Assembly: GCA_030431515.1 (NCBI GenBank)
Contig: JAUIIX010000030.1
Location: 1-36,927, forward strand
Length of the DNA stretch: 36,927 bases
Reading direction: 5' to 3'
From: a bacterium
Lineage (GTDB): Bacteria; Bacteroidota; Ignavibacteria; Kapaibacteriales; UBA2268
Each line of letters starts with the position of its first letter. Position 1 is the stretch's first letter. The translations under genes were made by a program, and so were the position numbers. This document shows positions 32,009-36,927 of this stretch, in pieces. The notes under the pieces are model-generated. The model did no database searches and was not told where the DNA came from. It worked only from the letters and a program-made list of their open reading frames with translations.

Positions 32009-34105
32009 ATGACTACATTTTATGTTATTTTATTTATGATTTGCAGTAATTTACTACAATCAGAAGTGATAGTAAGAGGAAGTGGAATTAATTGTAATTC
32101 AACTACTTCTGTTAATTACATAAAGCATTTTCCAGAATTTAATAAAACAATAATAGGTTTTGGATGTGACGGAATTACTCCAGATTTAGATAAACTACTA
32201 ATTTTAGATGATTTAAGAAAATCTTACCAAAGTAGCTTTATTATTGATTCTAATTTTGATAATTCAAATAATTATTTATTATATTTTAGTAATTATACTA
32301 AAAATGGATTAGATTTGTTGTATTATCAAAGGGATATTTATTCTAAATTTTTCATAAAAAATTATAATTTAGAAAATTATGAAAGTAAAATTAAACCAGT
32401 TCCAGTTAACTTTTTTAATTTTGAATGGGAATACTTTTTAAATTTAAAGAGTATGCAATCTAATAATAATTATTTTGCAATTACTGATAAAGACTTGATA
32501 AAATTATATAATAAAAGTAATTTTTTGGTAGTAAATTATATTGATACTTATACTAAGAATTTTCATTTAGATGGAGATTTTTTATACTATATGAATAATA
32601 AGAAATTAATTGAGCTTGATATAATTAATCAAAGCGAAAAAGAAATTGATAGTTATAAATCAACAAGTTATCAATATAATTTAATCAGTAAAGAAAATAA
32701 TAATTTAATATATTTTAGTACTTATGAATCATGTTTTTATAAAACAGATTTAAAGACTATGAAAAAGGATACTATAAATTTAGAAGTTGATGTTAGAAAT
32801 TTAATGTTTAAACAGTTTTCTCACTTTAATGATTCTTTGATATATTCGTTTGACAATAATTCTACTACTATTATCGATTTAAATACAAAAATATTCAATA
32901 GTTTAGACTTTTTTGTAAGTGATTTTACAGAAAATGAATTTATTAAGATTGAAAAGAATGGCTATTCTTTAATAAATAAACAAAGTTTAGAGAAAGAAAC
33001 ATTTGTCTATAATCATAATATTATTAAAGATGTTTACTTAAATGAAAAAAATATAATTTATACAAGCAATAATTCTATTAATAATATAGATAGCTTAGAT
33101 GATTATAATGTATTGTTAAATTATGATTTAGACAAAGATAGTTTAATTATTATTAATTATAGAGTAAGTAATCCTAAATTAGTTAATGATACAATCATAT
33201 ATTGCACAAATGGTATTCTAAAATCATATTCTACAATTACTAAACAAAGTCAAACAATATTAGATTTAACCAAAAGTGATAATATAAGTATTAAGTTTTA
33301 TGATAAATTTAATGATAAATATTACATTTCTGATGGGAATCATCTTGTTTGGGTTTATGATATTAATGAGAAAATAATAATTGATTCGCTTAAGACTTAT
33401 AATAATTATATTAATAAAATTCATTGTATTAATGATGATTATATATTTTTAGGAGTTTCTTCTAATAATCAAGACTTTAACTTTATAATATTTGATTTAA
33501 TAGATAAATTTGTAGTGGAAAGTTCAGATAAAGACTTTTTTATTGATGATGAATATAATAAGTATTCTATTGAAAATAATAAGCTTGTATATACATCTGG
33601 TGAAAATAGTTTTTATGTATATGATTTGTTAAATTTTAAAGGTGATGAATTTAAAACTGAATTACATTTTGAATTGGGTAATTATGTTTTGAATACTTAT
33701 AAAGATAATGTATATTTTCCTTTAACAAATGATGAAGGAGTTAATAAAGTTTTAGTTTATAATATTGTTAGTGGTAGTTTTATTAAAGAATTTGAATTAA
33801 CAATAGATAAGAAACAATTTTTATTTAATAATGATGTTAATATTAATAGTCTCAAATTTGTTTTCAATAATGAAAAATATTTATTCTTTTTTGATAGTAA
33901 TAAGAATTTGCATAAAGTAGAGAATACTTATACTGATGTTGAGTATTTTGATGAAGTTAAATGTAATAATTTAATAGAAATTGAATATTATGATATGAAT
34001 GGTAAACGTTTAAAACCTAATGAATTATTAAATCGTAGAATAATTGTTCAGTATCAATGTTTGGAAACAAATAAATATACATATAAATTAGAATTTAGAG
34101 AATAA
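32009..34105 (+). CDS. Unknown secreted protein, possible beta-propeller, very AT-rich gene
   Basis: A 698-residue protein I cannot assign. The N-terminus MTTFYVILFMICSNLLQSE looks like a signal peptide. The body is rich in Asn, Asp, Ser, Tyr and Lys, with recurring units of the kind (I/L)IY(F/T)(S/C)...(hydrophobic)xDL, such as LVWVYDINEKIIIDSLKTY and NFIIFDLIDKFV and SFYVYDLLNF, as in beta-propellers. The end, IEIEYYDMNGKRLKPNE... then a RRIIVQYQC strand and YKLEFRE, resembles the second half of a T9SS type A tail, but the YPNP half is missing. The DNA is visibly more AT-rich than its neighbours (some 60-base stretches hold only about eight G or C), suggesting weak constraint or transfer. 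Confidence 0.75.
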   Translation: MTTFYVILFMICSNLLQSEVIVRGSGINCNSTTSVNYIKHFPEFNKTIIGFGCDGITPDLDKLLILDDLRKSYQSSFIIDSNFDNSNNYLLYFSNYTKNGLDLLYYQRDIYSKFFIKNYNLENYESKIKPVPVNFFNFEWEYFLNLKSMQSNNNYFAITDKDLIKLYNKSNFLVVNYIDTYTKNFHLDGDFLYYMNNKKLIELDIINQSEKEIDSYKSTSYQYNLISKENNNLIYFSTYESCFYKTDLKTMKKDTINLEVDVRNLMFKQFSHFNDSLIYSFDNNSTTIIDLNTKIFNSLDFFVSDFTENEFIKIEKNGYSLINKQSLEKETFVYNHNIIKDVYLNEKNIIYTSNNSINNIDSLDDYNVLLNYDLDKDSLIIINYRVSNPKLVNDTIIYCTNGILKSYSTITKQSQTILDLTKSDNISIKFYDKFNDKYYISDGNHLVWVYDINEKIIIDSLKTYNNYINKIHCINDDYIFLGVSSNNQDFNFIIFDLIDKFVVESSDKDFFIDDEYNKYSIENNKLVYTSGENSFYVYDLLNFKGDEFKTELHFELGNYVLNTYKDNVYFPLTNDEGVNKVLVYNIVSGSFIKEFELTIDKKQFLFNNDVNINSLKFVFNNEKYLFFFDSNKNLHKVENTYTDVEYFDEVKCNNLIEIEYYDMNGKRLKPNELLNRRIIVQYQCLETNKYTYKLEFRE

Positions 34106-34114
34106 GTTATATCT

Positions 34115-34148
34115 TTTGAATTAGATTGATAAGTTTTATTTAATTTTG
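34115..34148 (+). promoter_or_regulatory. Bacteroidota-type promoter of the MarC-family gene
   Basis: TTTG at 34115-34118 and TAATTTTG at 34141-34148 are 22 bases apart, exact matches to the consensus, about 30 bases upstream of the ATG. Confidence 0.5.
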
Positions 34149-34180
34149 TAAAATTATTTTAACAAAAAGAGAACAATAAA

Positions 34181-34816
34181 ATGCAAGAAACTATAAGTTT
34201 TGCTTTATTATGTCTAACTTCATATTTTACTTTGATTAATCCACTTGGGATAATGCCTGTCTTTCTTACGATGACTACAGGATTGAGTTCAAAAGAAAAA
34301 GCGAAAACTGCTAGAAAAGCAATTATTATTGCGTTTGGAACTTTATTAGCTTTTGCATTTACAGGTCAATTTCTATTTAATTTTTTCGGAATTTCTGTAA
34401 ATAGCTTTAGAATTGTTGGTGGAGTAATATTTTTTATGATGGGTATGGAGATGTTAAATGCAAAGTTAGCCCAAATGAAAGTGTCTGATGATGAGATTAA
34501 AGAATATGTAACAGATATATCAATAACTCCTTTGGCTATACCTATGCTTGCTGGTCCTGGAGCAATTACTAATTCAATAGTTTTAATGGAAGATGCTGAA
34601 GATATAAGTCAAAAAGCAGTACTCATAGGAATAATAGCTATTATTCTTTTAACAACATATTTTGTATTATGGGCAGGTGCTGGTATATCAAAATTCTTAG
34701 GCGAAACAGGTATTAAAATTATGATGCGATTAATGGGTTTAATAGTAATGGTTATTGCAGTTGAGTTTTTCTTTTCAGGATTGAAACCAATCATAACTGA
34801 AATTTTAAGTCATTAA
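34181..34816 (+). CDS. MarC-family integral membrane protein
   Basis: A 211-residue inner-membrane protein with six predicted helices. Family hallmarks are YFTLINPLGIMPVFLTMT near 15-32, RIVGGVIFFMMGMEML near 76-91, and ITPLAIPMLAGPGAITNSIVLM near 121-142. MarC/UPF0056 proteins are sometimes annotated as neutral amino-acid transporters or antibiotic-resistance proteins; their physiological role is unsettled. It is a single gene. Its stop is two bases from the stop of the convergent SurA-like gene, so there is no room for a terminator outside coding sequence. Confidence 0.9.
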   Translation: MQETISFALLCLTSYFTLINPLGIMPVFLTMTTGLSSKEKAKTARKAIIIAFGTLLAFAFTGQFLFNFFGISVNSFRIVGGVIFFMMGMEMLNAKLAQMKVSDDEIKEYVTDISITPLAIPMLAGPGAITNSIVLMEDAEDISQKAVLIGIIAIILLTTYFVLWAGAGISKFLGETGIKIMMRLMGLIVMVIAVEFFFSGLKPIITEILSH

Positions 34817-34818
34817 TA

Positions 34819-36111
34819 TTATTCTACTAACTCCCAATGAAGTTCTTTTCTTAATTCTTGCAACCACTCTTTGACAAGTTCTCTTTGTTTATAGTTTTTT
34901 GCAATAATTTCGATACTTCCATAATCTTCATCAATGTTCATTTTATGTTGAGGATATAATTTTTTAAAATAAACTAATTGGAAAGAAGGTTTATTAGGGT
35001 CATTACCGTATGAGATTGGATTAGAAATGTCTCCTTCTTTCATATCTTTAATAACATTTTGAACTTGAGTTGGAAGCTCTTGAAGAGTAACTTTTCCTAT
35101 AAGCCCACCAAAACCTTTTGTATTTTCATCATCAGAGTGCAATTTAGCTTGTTCTTCAAATGTAGTTTTTTTGCTTTCCACATCATTTTTGATTTTAGTT
35201 AATAATTCTAATACATCTTTAGAATTATCATTCTCAGATTTGAATTTTATTAAAATATGTCTTGTTTTAACTTGGTCAACTTTCTTTTCAAGAGTTTGAA
35301 TAACATGATAACCAAATGGAGTTTCAACAGGAATAGAAGTCTCCCCCGTTGTTAAAGCAAATGCAGCTTTCTCAAATTCTGGAAATAGTAAACCTTTTTT
35401 TACCCAACCAAGTTCTCCACCATCTGATTTAGTAGTTTGGTCATCAGAATTATTAAGTGCTAATTTCTCGAAATCAGCACCTTTTAATATAGAATCTCTA
35501 ATACTTTTAGCAATTTTATAAGCATTTTCTTTAGCAGTATTGTCAACTTTTACATTCTTAATAATATGACTTACTTCATATTGATCAGGAATATATTTTA
35601 ATGAGTCTTTATATTTTTCATAAAACTCATTTATTTCTTTAGAGGAAATATTAATATCACCAAACTTAGTATAATTAAGTTTTTGAGTCATTATTTGATT
35701 TTTAATTTGGTCTCTAAACTCGTATTTAACACGGCTTAGAGATTTGCCAAATATCTGTTCTATTCTTGCTAATGAACCATATTGTAATTTCCAGTTATCA
35801 AGTAATTGCCCCCATCTTTGGTCAATTTCTTGGTCAGAAACTGCAATTGAATCTTTTTCTGCTTTTTGAATTAATAGTTTTTCATCGATTAAAGCATTTA
35901 ATACTTCACTTCTTTGATCTTCGTTGTAAAAATCTATATTGTTATCTGCTTGTAACATTCTTGCCATTTGAGCATCAATTTCTGAAGACATTACAACTTC
36001 ATTGCCAACGATAGCAACAATTTTATCAATTGTCTTTCCATCTTCAAGTTGAATTTCTTGAGAAAACAGAATGAAACTAGAAAATAATAACGATATAAGA
36101 ATTTTAAACAT
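34819..36111 (-). CDS. SurA-like periplasmic chaperone/peptidyl-prolyl isomerase
   Basis: A 430-residue protein. A Sec signal peptide (ISLLFSSFILFSQ) is followed by a SurA N-terminal region: DKIVAIVGNEVVMSSEID, then helices to about 170. Two parvulin (PpiC) domains follow at about 178-275 (SHIIKN..., DGGELGWVKKGLLFPEFEKA, PFGYHVIQTL) and about 280-388 (TRHILIKF..., GGLIGKVTLQELP). This layout is that of SurA, which escorts outer-membrane proteins through the periplasm. The second isomerase domain departs more from the consensus (no GYHV) and may be inactive. It starts two bases after the stop of another PpiC-type gene, so they form an operon. Confidence 0.88.
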   Translation of the reverse strand: MFKILISLLFSSFILFSQEIQLEDGKTIDKIVAIVGNEVVMSSEIDAQMARMLQADNNIDFYNEDQRSEVLNALIDEKLLIQKAEKDSIAVSDQEIDQRWGQLLDNWKLQYGSLARIEQIFGKSLSRVKYEFRDQIKNQIMTQKLNYTKFGDINISSKEINEFYEKYKDSLKYIPDQYEVSHIIKNVKVDNTAKENAYKIAKSIRDSILKGADFEKLALNNSDDQTTKSDGGELGWVKKGLLFPEFEKAAFALTTGETSIPVETPFGYHVIQTLEKKVDQVKTRHILIKFKSENDNSKDVLELLTKIKNDVESKKTTFEEQAKLHSDDENTKGFGGLIGKVTLQELPTQVQNVIKDMKEGDISNPISYGNDPNKPSFQLVYFKKLYPQHKMNIDEDYGSIEIIAKNYKQRELVKEWLQELRKELHWELVE

Positions 36112-36113
36112 AT

Positions 36114-36927
36114 TTACTTATAGATTTTATTAATAATATTATTGTGAATTTTTACTTTATGCTTAGATTTAACCCTGTCCAACCATTCTTTTTTCAAGTT
36201 ATTTTGACTTATTTCTAATGCTTTTGGTGAAATCATTGGAAATGCTTCTTCAAATGTCATAATTCTTGGAGGGAATTTTTCTATACATTTAACAATTGAA
36301 TATCCTCTATCAAGTTCAATTGGACCATATACTTGATTGATTTTTATTTTCTCTGGATCAATTTTTTTAGCAAGTGGATCTTTACCTGCATCTAAGACTC
36401 CTCTATATCCATTTTTCTCTCTGAATCCTTCTCTTTGAGTTTCTAAAGCTGCTAACATTGCAAAATCCTCTCCATCGTTAATTTTCTTAAGCGATGTTTT
36501 TATGTTATTTTCAGCAAATTGGAATATTTCATAAAGATCATATTGCCAGTTTGTAACATAATCTTCTTTATTTTGCTCATAATAAGTTTTAGCAATATTT
36601 GAATCTAATTTATTCTTTTGCCAAACTTCTTGTTCTTCTGCTTTAAATAGAATTGAACCATTTTTAAATTCTTCTGATAGAATATTAAATTCAGGGTATT
36701 TAACCTCTAAGTTTTTAGTTGCTAATTCATAAATTTCATCTTCAATCATTTTAAGAGTAGCTAATTCTAAACCTTCGTTACTTAGCAAGAATCCTTTTAA
36801 CTTTTTATTATTATTTGACTCATTAATAAAATCTTCAATTGTAAAGAATTTATTGTTAAATTTGAACAACTTTTTAGAATAAGAGTCTTTAGGTACACTA
36901 TCAGCCCATGTAGTACCTAAATTAGTT
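36114..36927 (-). CDS. PpiC-type peptidyl-prolyl isomerase, 5' end beyond the window
   Basis: The C-terminal part, about 270 residues, of a parvulin-type protein; the reading frame stays open to the right edge. A TTG at 36869 is in frame, but the frame continues through TWADSVPKDSYSKKLFKFN upstream, so it is an internal leucine. Seen: a helical stretch (EVWQKNKLDSNIAKTYYEQN), a linker WQYDLYEIFQF in place of the usual isomerase start, then DGEDFAMLAAL and a YGPIELDRGYSIVKCIEKFP end typical of PpiC domains. It is weakly conserved and may act mainly as a chaperone. It is immediately upstream of the SurA-like gene, suggesting a joint role in outer-membrane protein folding. Confidence 0.78.
   Translation of the reverse strand, partial: TNLGTTWADSVPKDSYSKKLFKFNNKFFTIEDFINESNNNKKLKGFLLSNEGLELATLKMIEDEIYELATKNLEVKYPEFNILSEEFKNGSILFKAEEQEVWQKNKLDSNIAKTYYEQNKEDYVTNWQYDLYEIFQFAENNIKTSLKKINDGEDFAMLAALETQREGFREKNGYRGVLDAGKDPLAKKIDPEKIKINQVYGPIELDRGYSIVKCIEKFPPRIMTFEEAFPMISPKALEISQNNLKKEWLDRVKSKHKVKIHNNIINKIYK

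Noticed and set aside
34387-34816. MarC-type gene as a drug-resistance determinant
   Set aside because: The MarC family's link to resistance is not supported; it is listed only as a membrane protein of unsettled role.
36114-36869. Complete 251-residue PpiC protein starting at a TTG
   Set aside because: The frame is open upstream to the window edge with protein-like sequence, so the gene is partial.

Overview
The window looks like chromosomal DNA of a very AT-rich member of the Bacteroidota or the wider FCB (Fibrobacteres-Chlorobi-Bacteroidota) group. Supporting signs are a TonB-dependent receptor with a carboxypeptidase-D-like N-domain paired with a DUF4249 lipoprotein, C-terminal type IX secretion (T9SS) sorting domains, many lipoproteins, an AccD without zinc-ribbon cysteines, and repeated matches to the Bacteroidota promoter TTTG-N(19-23)-TAnnTTTG. 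An hpf-hprK pair and a purS-purQ-tatA-gatA order suggest a deep branch (Ignavibacteria/Kapabacteria-like) rather than a classical Bacteroides or Flavobacterium; that placement is inference. TGA is used as a stop, so the genetic code is standard. I see no IS element, prophage, CRISPR array, tRNA or rRNA.

Layout. 1-427 is the 3' end of kbl with a terminator. 608-3843 is a TonB receptor/DUF4249 lipoprotein operon. 4025-4660 is an unknown basic-tailed protein convergent with dnaN (4695-5879, minus); dnaN's terminator hairpin covers the unknown gene's stop codon. 5961-10670 is a tight plus-strand operon: psd, pssA (phosphatidylethanolamine synthesis), purS, purQ (FGAM synthase subunits), two TatA/B-type genes, gatA and a DsrE-like gene. 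10780-13440 (minus) is a secreted eight-repeat fibronectin-III-like protein. 13717-16981 is a DUF1800-DUF1501 pair; the DUF1501 protein has a Tat-type signal and a T9SS tail.

16983-17543 (minus) is a thioredoxin-like lipoprotein. 17609-21075 (plus) holds an IPT/TIG lipoprotein, a HAD hydrolase and a GlcD-type FAD oxidase. 21080-24545 (minus) reads as one operon: a possible double Sm-fold protein, accD, an outer-membrane barrel, hpf and hprK. 24606-26638 (minus) encodes paired bacterial-PH membrane proteins (YdbT/YdbS type). 26877-27167 is an RRM protein with a U-rich leader. 27416-27952 is a DUF6580-type membrane protein. 28077-29505 holds a lipoprotein, a GNAT acetyltransferase and a 60-residue protein. 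29569-31850 is a flavin reductase-dihydroorotase pair. 32009-34105 (plus) is an exceptionally AT-rich, probably secreted propeller-like orphan, and 34181-34816 is a MarC-family protein. 34819-36927 (minus) has two tandem parvulin-type chaperone/isomerases, the upstream one running off the window.

Most genes are housekeeping or envelope genes in short overlapping operons (TAATG or ATGA junctions). No gap without a gene exceeds 300 bases; the longest are 13441-13716, 27168-27415 and 26639-26876, and their promoters, terminators and inverted repeats are listed. I found no clear new multi-gene system. The best leads are altered metal-site motifs (AccD, dihydroorotase), the Tat-plus-T9SS protein, the dnaN terminator inside a coding end, the Sm-like protein beside accD and the 32009 orphan.
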